DNA of 64,000 nucleotides, taken from contig OZ020588.1 in NCBI GenBank assembly GCA_963971535.1, positions 125,682,846 to 125,746,845 of the forward strand, read 5' to 3'. The notes beneath the pieces are model-generated. The model did not search any database. It worked only from the letters and a program-made list of their open reading frames with translations, and had not been told where the DNA came from. This document shows positions 1 to 13,866 of the stretch, one piece after another. A program made the position numbers and the translations under genes. How positions within the stretch are numbered: the stretch's first letter is position 1; every line of letters begins with the position of its first letter. This DNA comes from Notolepis coatsorum (taxonomy: Eukaryota > Chordata > Actinopteri > Aulopiformes > Paralepididae).

Positions 1-1
1 T

Positions 2-3000
2 ATCGCAGCAAGCGGCCAGCCTGAGCGACGGTACCAGATTGCAGACGCTTTCACCAGCCAAGAAATAGGACTGTCGCGGTACACATACCCCGTCGCCAAG
101 CTGATGGAGAAATATGCACATCTGCGCAAGTTACCGATCCCGCTCATAGACAATGCTATGCCGACCCTGTTGATAGGCTCCGACCATGCAGACCTCATTG
201 TCCCGATAGACCGGGTTCATACCGGACCCCGAGGCTGTCCTGCAGCAGTCGAGACCGTTTGGGATGGACTCTCCAAGGCCCGCTCGCCAAATCTCTCAAC
301 CGAAGTACAGCCACTAGATGTCTCCACTCCCGAGTCACAGAGGGAGAAACCGCACTCCTGCAACACGTAGAGCGGCTATGGAGCTTGGAACAAATGCCCT
401 TTAAGAATGGAAAGAAAGACATTCGCTCTAAAGATGACATTTACGCCATTCACCTCCTCGAGACAGGGACCAAGAGAGTCCCGGTCAACGGCGTGTTGAG
501 ATACGCCACGCCACTCCTGCGGCGAGAAGGAATGCCTACTTTCCACGGCAAGACAGACGCCATAGAACGGTACCTGCTGAACACGGAGCGGCGCTTAGCC
601 AAGAACCCCGCCCAAGAGAGTGTATACCGCGCTGAGATTGAGAAGCTCATCACAGCGGGACACGTCACAAAGATGGACATTAAAGAGGCTGACCAGACCA
701 CTGAATCGTGGTACGTGCCCCACCACAAGGTCCATCACAACGGTAAAGACCGCATAGTATTTAACTGCAGCTACCAGATCGGATCCCAAAATCTGAATAA
801 AGAGTTACTGCCCGGTCCCACACTCGGCCCCTCCCTACTCGGCGTTCTACTCCGCTTCCGCCAGGAAAAGGTGGCCATCAGCGGGGACATTAAAGGAATG
901 TTCCTGCAGGTGAGATTAGTAGAGGCGGACAAGCCCCTGTTACGGTTCCTATGGAGAGAGAAGCCAGGAGATGAGCACCCAGCCATCTACCAATGGGAAG
1001 TCCTCCCCTTCGGAACGACGTGCAGCCCCTGCTGTGCGACATTTGCACTACAGAAACATGTAGCAGAGGACCCAGCAGCGGACGAAGAGGTCCGACACAG
1101 CGTAAAGAACAGCTTCTACGTAGACAACTGTCTACAGAGCCTTTCAACCCAGGAAGAAGCCGAGGCTCTCCTGATTAAACTCCGCGCCTCATTGATCAAA
1201 GGCGGCTTTGATCTCAGGCAGTGGGCCAGCAGCGATCCGCAAGTACTGCGCAGCCTCTCCTCCGAGGACAAGGCAGCCAGCAGCGAGACCTGGATGGCTA
1301 CAATCCCGGGAGAAGCCCAGGAGATGACCCTGGGATTGGTGTGGCGATTCAAAACAGATTCGCTTCACTACAGACACAAGCCCCTGACTACGGAGCAGGG
1401 AAGGCCGGCGGCGGCGCCGACCACCAGACGCAGTGGTCGCCCGACAATATGACCCGCTAGGATGTATTCTACCGTACACCACCAGGGCAAAAATGATTGT
1501 ACGAGCATTGTGGGACAAGGACCAGGGCTGGGACGACCCCATTCCCGCACACCTTGCATCCACCTGGAGAGAGTGGGAGATGGAGCTCCACTCACTCCCA
1601 GGCGTTAATATGCGCCGAAGCTACTTCCCACCCACGGTGAGGCCAGAGACATGTAAAATGGACTTGCACGTCTTCAGTGACGCCTCAGAGGTCGCATACG
1701 GATCAGTAGCCTACTTGCGGGCCCAAGACCAAGGGGGAGAGATCTACACAGCATTTGTCCTCGCCCGCTCGAGAGTAGCCCCACGCAAGCAACAATCTAT
1801 CCCACGTCTAGAGCTCTGCGCAGCCCTAGCCGGAGCGCACCTAGCCACGCTCATCCAACGTGAGCTCACCATACCGGTGTCTAGAACAATCCTGTGGTCA
1901 GATTCCACGACGGTACTCGCCTGGATCAAATCGGACTCATGCAAGTACAAAGTCTTCGTGGGAGTCAGAGTCACCGAGATTCAAGACTTAACCGAAGAGT
2001 TAACCGGAGAAACAGAGTGGCGCTACGTTGATACAAAACAGAACCCAGCTGACGTCATCACCCGGGGGATGCCCCTGGATGACCTCACCCGTCGCAATGT
2101 CTACAGTGACAGCCCCACATTCCTAAGACTCCCGGAAGGACAGTGGCCCAAGCCTATCCCGAGGGAAGCAAGTCCAGAGGAGGTGGAAATTAAGAAGTCT
2201 GTGTTCTGTGGATTGAGCACCGTAGCCTCCACCGACCCTAACATAAACGATTGCACGTCCATAGAGAGTGCACAACAAAGAACATTCCTGCGGTACCACC
2301 CGGAGTGCAAGTCCCCCGCTGATATGTCAGCAGCTAACTACGAGGAAGCAGAATTGCTTCTACTGCAGCGAGCCCAGAGAGACTCGTTCCCCGATGAATT
2401 GGCCTGTCTACAGGGAGGAAAGCCCGTCCCATCCGACAGCAGATTAATTCATCTGGCCCCCGAGAGCGACGCTCACACCCTCATCAGAGTGGGTGGTCGC
2501 CTACGCAGAGCCCCCAATCTACCGGATGACATTAAATACCCGATCGTATTGAACAGCCGACACAAGGTCACAGAGCTGATTATAAAGAAATACGATGAGG
2601 ATGTACATCACGCAGGAGCAGAAAGAGTCTTCGCGGAAATCAGACGTCGTTACTGGATCCTACAAGGAAGAGAGGCGGTACGACGCTTCCAACGAACATG
2701 TCTAGACTGCCGCAAGTGGCGCGCGCAGCCCAGCATACCAAGGATGGCTGACCTTCCTCCATGTCGCCTCCGAATCGGTGACAAGCCATTCCACTCAACG
2801 GGTATGGACTGCTTTGGCCCGCTGCACATAAAGAAAGGAAGAGGAACCGAGAAGCGGTGGGGTATTGTATTCAAATGCATGACCACCAGAGCGATACACA
2901 TCGAGCTTCTCCCGACCATGAGCACAGACTCATTCCTTATGGCCTTCCGTAGATTCACATCACGGAAAGGAAGACCGTCTAGCCTATTGTCCGATCATGG

Positions 3001-3715
3001 GACAAACTTTAAAGGCGGCGAAAGAGAGCTGAGAGAGAGCTTCCAAGCTATGGGCCCAGAACTTAAGACCCACCTCGCTCCAGCACAGGTTGATTTCCAA
3101 TTCAACCCCCCAAACGCACCCCACTTCGGTGGCACTTGGGAACGAGAAGTGCGCTCCATAAAGACAGCCCTGTACGCAGTACTTGGGGCCCAGACTGTGG
3201 CGGAAGAAGTCCTAATGACAGTCCTCACGGAGATTGAGGGAGTACTTAACTCGAAGCCCCTCGGATATGTCTCCAGTGATGTGGCGGATATCGACCCAGT
3301 TACCCCCAACACACTCCTGATGGGGCGGCTAGATCCCACATTACCCCAGACAATGTACCGGCCTGAAGAAGCGAACGGCCGACGAATGTGGAGGTACAGC
3401 CAAGTATTAGCCGACAAGTTTTGGAACAGTTTCCTACTGCACTACCTACCGTCTCTACAGACCCGCCAGAAGTGGGTAAAGGAGAGAGACAATTTGACAG
3501 AAGGAACAGTCGTCATGATTATTGATCAATCACTGCCCAGAGCTATGTGGCCGGCCGGCCGCGTAAGCAAAGTGATCACCGGTGCCGACGGCAAGGTCCG
3601 AGCAGCTGAAGTGCTCGTCCAGGGTCGCACTTACACCCGTCCCGTGGCAAGGCTCATAGAACTGCCTCGACTCCCAGACACAATCGATGATGACCATGAC
3701 CCTACAACCCTATGA
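2..3715 (+). pseudogene. BEL family A gag-pol remnant: protease, RT, RNase H, integrase, C-terminal domain
   Basis: Three overlapping frames make up one broken polyprotein. The first (to 370) covers the retropepsin-like region (DUF1758 type). A 1-bp loss near 253-258 relative to A2 moves reading into the frame ending at 1452, which holds the RT: motif A GDIKGMF near 885-900 and catalytic box FYVDN near 1110-1130. A 10-bp loss near 1430-1442 relative to A2 shifts again into the frame ending at 3715. That frame has RNase H (HVFSDASEV, LWSDST, PADVITRG), an integrase zinc domain (HHAGAERVF followed by CLDCRKW), and the integrase core with D (GMDCFGPL), D (LSDHGTNF) and E (GGTWERE), then a DUF5641-like tail. 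The shifts mean no intact enzyme is made. Family assignment is firm; activity is excluded. Confidence 0.92.
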
Positions 3716-3824
3716 CTTTGTGAAGTTGACTGACCCCTACAGCAAACCCTTATGTGTAAATAGACAACGCGATTAATCTGTCTCTGTTTAACTGATTAGG
3801 TCCGGGACCTATTCAGGGGGTGGC

Positions 3825-5255
3825 TGTTGTGAAGGGCCAGATTAAACCGAATATATATATTTATTTATATATATATATTTAATTGTATTTGTATATTCTC
3901 TAATATTCCCTGATATCCCTTGTATATTCCTTGTACAATATGCATTGAATATCCATTCTAGCCTACTGAACATCCCATAATAGTCTCCATTCTACTATTG
4001 GTCGAGACCTTGGTGCCAGGCTGCCATACCCCTCAGACCCAGTTCAAACGTACCGCTCGACATGTACGAACAAGTCCTAGTTCCGCGTAGGAATTTGGCT
4101 ACCGCACCACTAATGGGACTATTTGTTCATAGTGCGTATATATACTGCGCTACTAAAGTAGGACTTTCTTTTCAGTCCAGTTTCTTACCCTCCAATAGAG
4201 TCACAGACGTAAAGCCTCCCCGCGATGCCACGTGTGGGAGTAAGGCCAAGTTCGCCTACCATCGGTATTGAGACATCGTGTATATTAATATTTGAATAGT
4301 CATATTTGGCACTATATCGTCGAGTTGGACGTAGTCTATTAAGCTAATAATAGTCTGTTAATATATAGTGCTTCGTGCGGTAGGAATACTACCGTAGTCA
4401 GTACCCCATCGTTTCGGGCAGAGAACTGGCTGCTTACCCAGGGTGGTTGACCCTATGTGAAGCTGCACCCGAGGAGCCCCAGAGCCGACGAGCGAGTGGA
4501 CCTGTATACCGGATTATTCTACCGACGACAGCCCGCCTTCCCAGGCACGGATTATGCTTTGGATACTTTGATTATTCTATGGATAAAGACCCCCGACACT
4601 ACCGTGTGTTGGAACCCCCCCCCCTGGAGAGGACACAAGGTGAGGAGACGCTCTGCAAGACGAGGTCTCTCCACATCTCTCCCCCGTGGACCGGAGAGAG
4701 CCGGCCCACAAAGAGTCCACCTGCTTTCATCTGTGGTCCAAGGATCGCCGGCGCGTTGAACGTCACTACAGTGGGTTCTCCTGGGATACCCTTGGCCGGA
4801 CGAGGCAGCTGGATTCTACCCCCCCCCCTCCTACTCCTGTCGGCTTACAAGCGACCGGATTAACCCCCTCTAGTGTATCCAGCCTATAATCATTAAAGTA
4901 TCATTGCTGTTATTCCTTAACTATTCCAGGTCGTATATTTACCACCTGCGCCTTCAGAGATTGGACATTATCTATTGATATACCGACGAATACTCCTTGC
5001 CATAAAAGTGCATACTATTTCAATTCATAAATGTAATTAAGTGATTAAGTGTTTAGTCTACACACCATCGCTGTGTAGGCAATAAAGACTTGTTTCTAAT
5101 TCGTACATTTGTGTTGGATCCGTTTCATCTACGTGAGAGTGTTCATGATAATATATTTATGCCGTGTACTGGGTGGCCGAATATTAAGTACAAAGGTAGT
5201 GGTAGTAAGTATCATATCTAGTAATACAGTCAGGGAATTGTACCCCTCAGTTACA
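3825..5255 (+). repeat. 3' LTR of BEL-A1
   Basis: Starts TGTTGTGAAGG after a G-rich tract (CAGGGGGTGGC) and ends CCCCTCAGTTACA, the same termini as the A2 LTRs. It is 1431 bp, against about 1404 bp in A2, and contains many substitutions and small indels relative to A2, so it belongs to an older copy or a different subfamily. An AATAAA lies near 5081, close to the expected polyadenylation position. Confidence 0.9.
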
Positions 5256-5444
5256 CTCTCTCTCCCTCTCACTTCTCTGGCTCCCTTGCTTCAGCTATCA
5301 GGAGTGTGTTGAGCTGTTTCCCACAGAGAGTCACTGATGTTCTTCTGTCTCTCACACAGCAGTCAGGATAGTGGGAAGATGGATAGATAGATGGAATGGT
5401 TCTCTGCTGGGATCTCAACTTAGGAAAACATAGATTTCCCTGCC

Positions 5445-6968
<1,524 letters not shown>

Positions 6969-7249
6969 CGTGCATGCGTGTTTACATGTGTCTTTAATGT
7001 ATTTGTGTGTGTGTGTGCGCACATGTGCTTTGCAGGCTTCTGGTGTGGCCATTTGATGGTCAACCACACGAGGTAACTGATCTGTATGGGTGATTTTTAT
7101 GGTGATGTTTTCCCAGGCTTTGTTTATATTTAAACAGCCTCTTCATCTCTTGAGGATGCTAAAACGCACCTCCCATATGTTAGGCTACCCTCAACTACTT
7201 GACTGGTCAAGAGAAAAATCTATTCTGTGTTTCAACGCTTTTCTCATTA

Positions 7250-7593
7250 TAGTATTCAAGTTCCAGTTGCGATTAGTGAGTGCCCCACATACCCCATGTT
7301 CAAGACCCATCTTAAACTGCATCTCAAGGCAAACCAGAACTGTGATCAGTTTTTATCTAATTTAGTTATGTAACTTGTTTTTATTGTTGTTTTTATCATT
7401 GATTGTCACAATGCTTTTACCTTAAGCAGCCTATTTATTTATTGAAAGAGTTTTTTATGTCTCCTGTTTAGGGACTACGGGTGTAAATTAGCTCTTGCTA
7501 CAACCCTGCATGTCTACATTTTGTATTTTGTACTTGATGTTCATTGATATATGTTGTCCCTACCAAATAAACTATCAAATCAAATCAAATCAA
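7250..7593 (+). mobile_element. Non-LTR retrotransposon 3' end with AAATC tail
   Basis: A short stretch ends in AATAAACTATC followed by a run of ATCAAATCAA-type repeats. An AATAAA-like signal followed by a short simple repeat is typical of fish LINE 3' ends. The left limit is uncertain and no coding part is visible. Confidence 0.55.
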
Positions 7594-8120
7594 GTGCCTT
7601 TCTCTATTGAGAAGGGAAACCCAAGAGTCTTGTTGAACTTTATATTAGCTATTATGTTACTTTTAAAGCAGGCTACATTACATGACATTTTGTACAGTTT
7701 ATACAGTAGTAGCATCCTGTATCCTTCCCTCCTTCTTGTTGTCTGACTGCGCTCTATATGTGGTGTGCGATATTTGGGTCACAATATCACTGATGACACG
7801 TGTGATGATGTTGATGTGCGCAAACTGTGCTGAAAACTGTATGCACAGGCCAATAGGCTGGCACGAAAATGTTATATGTGTACAGACAATGTGAAAATAA
7901 GCCTGTTCAGAGCCTATTGTACTCCATTTTATACTGCACACCTCTGGTGTAATTATAGCACAGCAAAAATGAAAAAACTGCAGGTAGCATACAAATGATG
8001 CATTTAGGATCCTCCTTTAGCTCCCAAGACGGATTAGTGAAAGCCATTTGTTTGTGACTACATGTCCCCACCTTCCATGCTCTGCTGAGGAACTTGATGT
8101 TTAAATGTATGTGTCGACTA
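7594..8120. other. No gene seen
   Basis: AT-rich sequence without a convincing coding region, splice structure or terminal repeats. Confidence 0.6.
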
Positions 8121-9065
8121 TTAACACATTGGGGACGAACAACAGAGATCTCCGTGTTTCGATTCCACCCGTTGTGGACAGAAGCACGGATAAATCCGTG
8201 GCAAGTTGTTATTGCTTTTATTCCATATTAATAACCTATTCAAGGTCGTCGAGCGGCACTGCAGATGTACCCTACTCTTTGAATTCTACAAAGTGCAATA
8301 CCGGCCAGATCCTCTTAGGGGCGCTATCGCGATAATGCAGTGTGCCCTATGGCAAAACGGTAAATTTTTTTTTTTTTTTTTTGATTTTCCAGTAGCTGGA
8401 TTCTATATGTGTAGCATGTACCTTGGATTACGTTTTGCATCGCATATTTCACCATTCAATAAGGGGATTTATCATCAGCCAATGGACATATCGATCTACC
8501 AGATGTCGATCGATAACGGGGAAATGCTGGAGGGGATCCCACCGGACCACGGTAAGATCTTTTTCACGTAAAGTACATCCCGATCTGGCCTTGTTTTGAT
8601 AGCCATCCAGGCATTCGGCCTATGAGGCTAATGAGGCTAACGCGGTTATTGGTAATCAATAATCAGAAACGACGCCCCCCCCCCCCTTTCATGCATACAT
8701 GCGTGAGGATCGTGCCGATCATATGCAGTTTGAGTTATAACTGGAGCCTATCTATAACCGAAATGCCATTGGATTTAACGTTATTAGCTATTAGCCCTGT
8801 ATCTCGGCTTCCAGGAAATATACTAGACCAAATCCGGTATAACACTTATATTCACGGCGCTATAAAATGAGAATGTATTGATGAAATTTTTTTTTCTTTA
8901 AGCCATTTTGAAGGGACGGTTTATGGTCTCAATTCACAATGCGAATGGACAGATAGCAATAGTATAAAGTATAGATTTAGCTCTACAAACAGCCCCACGT
9001 CTGTTTACATTTCCCGGTCCTTTTGAGATTAATTAGACTCATCCCAGTGGCCGCGATTGTGTTAA
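8121..9065. mobile_element. TTAA-bounded non-autonomous DNA transposon (piggyBac-like), copy 1
   Basis: Starts TTAACACATTGGGG and ends CGCGATTGTGTTAA, so the ends form imperfect terminal inverted repeats and include TTAA, the target duplicated by piggyBac-type transposases. It is 945 bp and aligns in several blocks with the 938-bp element at 37597-38534 (for example the shared CAATACCGGCCAGATCC and AGCCAATGGACATATCGATC segments). No transposase frame is present. Confidence 0.8.
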
Positions 9066-9611
9066 GAGTAAAAAAACAGGATAATAGGTGCCATTAGTGA
9101 TGTCAAACAAAGTGATACAAGGTACTCCTCTGATTTGTGGAAACATTGGAATCGATGCCTTTATGTATTTTAATCTATGTTGTTGGCCTTGTTTCTTTTG
9201 TTATTGTATTTTTGTTGTTGTTTTGTATACTGTATGTGTAATATGGACCTTGAGTCTGGAATAAAGTCATCAGCATCATCATCATCATCCTGTTTTTTTA
9301 GGGGTGTTCCTCCTTGGGCTGCATTAGCAGCACAGAAAGCATGTACGTTTAACTTTTATCAACGGTACAATATTCATCCTAAAGAATCAGTCTACACTGA
9401 AGTGCCTTTGTTTTTCTGACTGCTCATCCAAATTCACAGATATTAGCAAGAGTGAGTTTACCTGCCATGCGGAAATATAGCAAGCTCTGCATCACAGACT
9501 CCCAGAGGCACCAGCAGCTTTACATTTAATTAAACTTTCTTTTTTAATAATAATGACAAATATTTCTCTGATTGGCAGGTGGTTTTGCACATTGTGTGCA
9601 CTTTTTGATGA

Positions 9612-9689
9612 GGAAATCAAATCAAATCAAATTTATTTGTAAGGCCCGACAACACACATTAATGTCCCCATGGGCCGGACACGTCTTCT
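9612..9689 (-). mobile_element. LINE 3' end fragment, antisense
   Basis: ATCAAATCAAATCAAATTTA followed by TTTGTAAGGCC resembles the reverse complement of a common fish LINE 3' end with a short tandem tail. It directly abuts the TTAA element that starts at 9690. Confidence 0.4.
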
Positions 9690-10553
9690 TTAAAGGGGAC
9701 ATGGATTGCTATTCCTTTCACTATTTGGGCAACTTTATACAATTCCTGTGAGTCTATGGAATACATCTGTAAAGTAAAAAAAAAAGAAATACATTGTTTT
9801 ATATTTTTAATCAAGTACTCTAAAGCAAAATCTTTCCACTTCTAGATTTCAAGCTGTTTTGGCTGGGCTCCGCCCATAAGCGCTTTGAGTGACAGTCACC
9901 CACAGTCTGCGACTGGCAGACAGAGAGAGAGATAGAAAGATTGAGGGGGATACTAATTAATTTCGCCGCGGGGGGCATAATCCCACGGGACAATGCATTG
10001 GTAACTTGTTTCAAATTACATTATATACCCCTGTGAATATTATTGCATGGATCGGAATATGAACGTGCACGTGGGAGCGTGCGCAACAATGTTTTGACAG
10101 TGATATGCGAGTGCTCCCGACTGCGGGGGAGAAGCTCCATCCCCGCGCACACACACATTTACACACATTCCCGCGCGGTTGGGAGGTTGTGTGTGTCCCT
10201 CTCTCTCTCTCTCCCTCTCCCTCTCTATCTCTCTCTCCCTCTCTCTCTCTCCCTCTCTCTCTCTCTCCCTCTCTCTCGCTCGTTCTCTGCTGTCTGTCGA
10301 GGAAGTAATTCCACTCGCTCTGTTGTTGAGCGAATTGTTGATTGTGGGCGGTGACTACAACCAGTGCCTTATTCACGTCAGCAAAACAGTCAAATCAGAA
10401 TGGCTTAGTTGAGTGAGGGAAGATCTTGTGAACTCGAGACTAGACTCGTCAAAATGATAATTAGAGACACAGACCACATTGATATAATCCCCCATTGCTA
10501 GGAAACAATGCTAAACACTGGAAAAGGCCATTTATAAGACACAGGAGCTTTAA
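9690..10553 (+). mobile_element. TTAAAGGGG-type MITE, copy 1
   Basis: Begins TTAAAGGGGAC and ends GGAGCTTTAA. Most of it is the inverted counterpart of 15296-16205, with shared blocks around the GCCGCGGGG/TAATCCCA motif, the GGGCTCCGCCCA motif and the CT microsatellite. It is 864 bp and has no coding capacity. Terminal TTAA suggests a piggyBac-type target duplication. Confidence 0.75.
10196..10284 (+). repeat. (CT)n-rich microsatellite inside MITE copy 1
   Basis: Imperfect CT/CCCT run. The equivalent place in the inverted copy (15655-15742) also carries a CT run, so the microsatellite was already present in the ancestral element. Confidence 0.9.
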
Positions 10554-11274
10554 ACAAGTCAAGAAGAAACATCACAATGAATCAAGAACAAAACAAAAAC
10601 ACCATGAAGTCCAGAAAATGTCAAATAAATTAATGCAACACTCCCAGACATACCCCACACGAAGGTAAGGAAAAACTCACTAAAACCTAGCAATAGCGGG
10701 GAAAATGCACCACAGGTAATGTAGAGGAGAGAAACCTTAGAACGGCCGTTAAAGGGGGGATCTCCCTTCTTAGATGTCGGTGATAGTAGTGTTGCAATAA
10801 AACACAATGGTGGTCCAATGCGACCCTGGGAACACCACTTGGCAGAATGCCAAAAACATCTGATTGGCCCAAAACATCAGCTCCCTGCTGCATCAATAAC
10901 CAATGAGAAGTTTTTGGCATTCTGCCTGGTGGGGATTATGCGATCGGTTGCGTGAGTGTGTGCACACTGCACACAGTCACACACATATCTCACCAACCAA
11001 AAGGTGAATGAAATGTTGCACACAGGCTGACCAGCAGGCCAGAGCCGTGACACCTGGAATATTTTTCAAATACATCAACGACAAGTATTTTATTGGAATT
11101 AATTTCCATCATTGTCCATTCAAAGAGATATTAAATATAAAAGTTACACCTTTTGAACACAATAGGGAGATATTACACAGGTTCATTGCTCAGAGCCACA
11201 GGGAATCAGCTCTCTGGTCCTTGTTTACAACATGGAAATGCCATAGTGAACCTATGCATTAACCTCTTAACCTC
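10554..11274. other. No gene seen; one short inverted repeat
   Basis: GCAGAATGCCAAAAAC near 10852 has its inverse GTTTTTGGCATTCTGC near 10910, about 40 bp apart. This could be a small hairpin or MITE relic. Nothing else recognisable. Confidence 0.5.
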
Positions 11275-11699
11275 TTAACTCATTCAGTGCCAAACAGGTA
11301 ATATTACGTGTTTCCTCACTAACGCTTGAGCGGCAAATGCGTAATAATAAGTTTTTAGATCCTTTGATCTTTTTCCTCTGATCCCCGTTCTAAATCATCA
11401 TCCTGATCATTCTAGCCATCCCTGGCTCGTTTGCCTACGTTGGAATTGCAATGCCGATCGAATATCACCATGTGGCAGTATTGCCTACATTTGAACTGGA
11501 ATGGCTTGGTGTTGATACACGTTTTCCTTTTTTTATTTTGGTAAGGGCTCCTCCTCCTGCTTGAACAGATATTCACAGTGATCGCCTCGAAATTCCGTTG
11601 CCGAAGCGCATTTCCCATCGAAACGTGTATAGACCAGTGGAGGTTTCTCTATGACAACACGTGAAACACAAATTCACTCATAATTCATAATTATTATTA

Positions 11700-11815
11700 A
11701 TTTACATATACCTATATATATATATAAAAAAAAAGAAAAAAAAAACTATATATATATATTTTTTTTTAATTATTATTATTATTATTTTTTTATTATAAAT
11801 GTTTTCCTCTGTAAA
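11700..11815. repeat. AT-rich low-complexity tract
   Basis: Alternating TA and poly-A/T runs with ATT repeats. Not coding. Confidence 0.9.
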
Positions 11816-12125
11816 AAAAATGCCAGTGAATTTTTTTTTTCTTAAAAAATGGCCAAAATTGACAGCTCTGAGCAGGCCTGCACTGCAGTATTGCCTGCAG
11901 TAATTATTCGTGAAGAAAACTTCACAGGTGTGACCCATTGTTAAATAAATAATAAATAACAGCGAATCAAAATAGGCTATTAACTTCATCTAAGCACGGT
12001 CTGTGCAGTTAAACTCTTGCCATTGAATGGAGGGTTGATTGATTGACAGCCCTTGACATCCAATACACAGAGGTTGAATATGATTGGCAGCCTTGCAAAT
12101 CCAATCAGAGATTGCTGCATTGCAA

Positions 12126-12374
12126 AGTCAAAACGGGTCCAGCTGCATGTCCGGAGGATAGGTTTAGCTCGGGCCAATCTCAAGTTTCTCAAGTTTCTTT
12201 ATTAGTTGTCATACAGAAGTACAGAATACTTTTATACAAAATGTAACATAAAGAAGCATTTTGTATAAAAGTATTCTGTACTTCTGTATGACAACTAATA
12301 AAGAAACTTGAGAAACTTGAGATTGGCCCGAGCTAAACCTATCCTCCGGACATGCAGCTGGGCCCGTTTTGACT
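12126..12374. repeat. Near-perfect 118-bp-arm palindrome
   Basis: The left arm (12126-12243) is the reverse complement of the right arm (12257-12374) with a single mismatch (GGGTCC against GGGCCC) and a 13-nt spacer. The inner half of each arm is the 3' end of a repeat also found at 26680-26732 and 28400-28450 (TTCTGTATGACAACTA); the outer half appears only here. The RNA or single strand would form a very stable hairpin. Confidence 0.97.
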
Positions 12375-12776
12375 ATGTGAAAGTTGAGACTATGAGAAAG
12401 TTGTTGTTTAGTAGTTAGTAAGATGTACAGCTATAACAAGTCAAGTCAGGCTAAATTAAACTTTGCGCCAACATTAGGACCGAAGTATAAACCAGCAACT
12501 GAGCAACATGAAGAAGTGGACTTATGCATCTGGATCAGAAAAAACGTTGTGGATGAAAAAGTAAGTAGGCTACAGTGCTTGTATGCTAACAGTAGCTAGC
12601 CAGCTTAGCCTACATCACAATGATAATCACCAAGCTAACTTACTGTACACTCTGTATGGCTGGGCAATTAATCGAAACAGAATCGCGATATCGATTCATA
12701 GACCTATGCAATCTCATTTCTAAGTTATGACTATTTTCTTTTATTAAATTTTTTTTTTTTTTTTTTTTTTATTATT

Positions 12777-13190
12777 ATTTTATCTGGGTTGAACATGATT
12801 TGTGGAACTCCCTCTGGTGTTGTGGTCGTGGTATTCACTGACCTTTGGGAAGTATTTCGACATGCACATGGGTATCTTAGTGGTGTAGTGTATCTTGTAG
12901 ACCAGGCCCATTGCAAGTTGCTGTACTCTGTCGTCTACTCTAAGCCATCCTAGGTTGTCAAAGTGGACAGGGGTGAGGTGGGTTTTAGGAGTAAGGTCAA
13001 GCAGTAGTCTGACCAGTTTGTTTTGTGATGTTTGTAATCTTGTTTTTAGTGCCTTTGAGGTGCTTTGGTACCATGAGGTGCAAGCATAGTCGTAGTACCC
13101 TTGAATGAGTGCTCCTGTTAGAGTCTTCAAGGTATTCTTGTTTACCAGAGAGGAGATCCGGTACAGGAATCTAGTTTGTTGGTTGACTTA
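12777..13190 (-). pseudogene. LINE ORF2 C-terminal fragment (antisense)
   Basis: A minus-strand frame (13130 down to 12780) encodes a LINE C-terminal region with QTSQNKLVRLLLDLTP, HFDNLGWLRVDDRVQQL and HNTRGSS. It closely matches the plus-strand fragment at 36800-37080. Only the last part of the RT-bearing protein is present, with no catalytic core. A dead insertion. Confidence 0.85.
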
Positions 13191-13267
13191 GTTTTATTAC
13201 ATTGGATCCCATTTTGTCACAGGAAAGATTTGCCAGGATGGAACACAGGTAGGTAATTTCATCTTTC

Positions 13268-13632
13268 TTTTAAGATAAGATAAGATATTCCTTTATTGAT
13301 CCCCTTGGGGAAATTCAGGCATCATAGCAGCATGGGGGGGGGGGGTACAGGTAGTGAAAACAACACAAGCAGTGTAAACAAATAGGTCAATATAATTTAC
13401 TATCTAACTAACTGAAATATACATTATTCATTATTCACAGTATCACAGTATCCACATAAGGTGCAGTATGCATAAGGTAGTGTTATTGTCCTACATGGGT
13501 TCCTATTAGTTCTAGGTCGATGTCTGGCAGCAGTCGCTGCCCACTGTTGTGGAGCCTGATGGCCACTGGTATGAAGGACTGTCCGAGGCGGTTAGTTGAG
13601 TGTCGGGGGGGTATGAGTCTGTGGCTTCCTTG
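13268..13632 (-). mobile_element. LINE-like 3' end with TTATC tail, antisense
   Basis: AAGATAAGATAAGATATTCC followed by TTTATTGATCCCCTTGGGGA is, in reverse complement, a frequent fish LINE 3' terminus with a TTATC tail. The sequence continues to GGAGCCTGATGGCCACTGG, compatible with the end of a LINE reading frame. Contains a 14-G run near 13336. Confidence 0.6.
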
Positions 13633-13633
13633 T

Positions 13634-13866
13634 CACCTTCACCTAATATGTTTCGATCTGGTCAGGTGCGCTGTCACCTAAAATGTTTTGATCTGATCAG
13701 GTGCGCTGTCAACTAATATGTTTTGATCTGGTCAGGTGCGCTGTCACCTAATATGATTTCATCTGGTCAGGTGCGCTGTCACCTAATATGATTTCATCTG
13801 GTCAGGTGCGCTGTCACCTAATATGTTTTCATCTGGTCAGGTCCGCTGTCACCTAATGTTAATATG
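13634..13866 (+). repeat. 35-bp tandem repeat, about 6-7 copies
   Basis: The unit reads approximately TGTCACCTAATATG, TTTTGATCTGG, TCAGGTGCGC. Copies follow one another directly with small substitutions and no unique spacers. Confidence 0.93.

Larger units (their letters stand above)
1..5255 (+). mobile_element. BEL/Pao LTR retrotransposon, family A, copy A1 (3' part; left end outside window)
   Basis: The window opens inside the protease region of a BEL-type polyprotein and runs through RT, RNase H and integrase to a 3' LTR ending in CA at 5255. It aligns along its length with copy A2 (47353-56653) but is clearly more diverged, including in the LTR. A1 keeps the RT palm segment that A2 has lost, so it shows the ancestral RT layout. 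At least two frameshifts make it inactive. The 5-bp flank after the LTR is CTCTC; the matching left duplication would lie outside the window. Confidence 0.93.
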
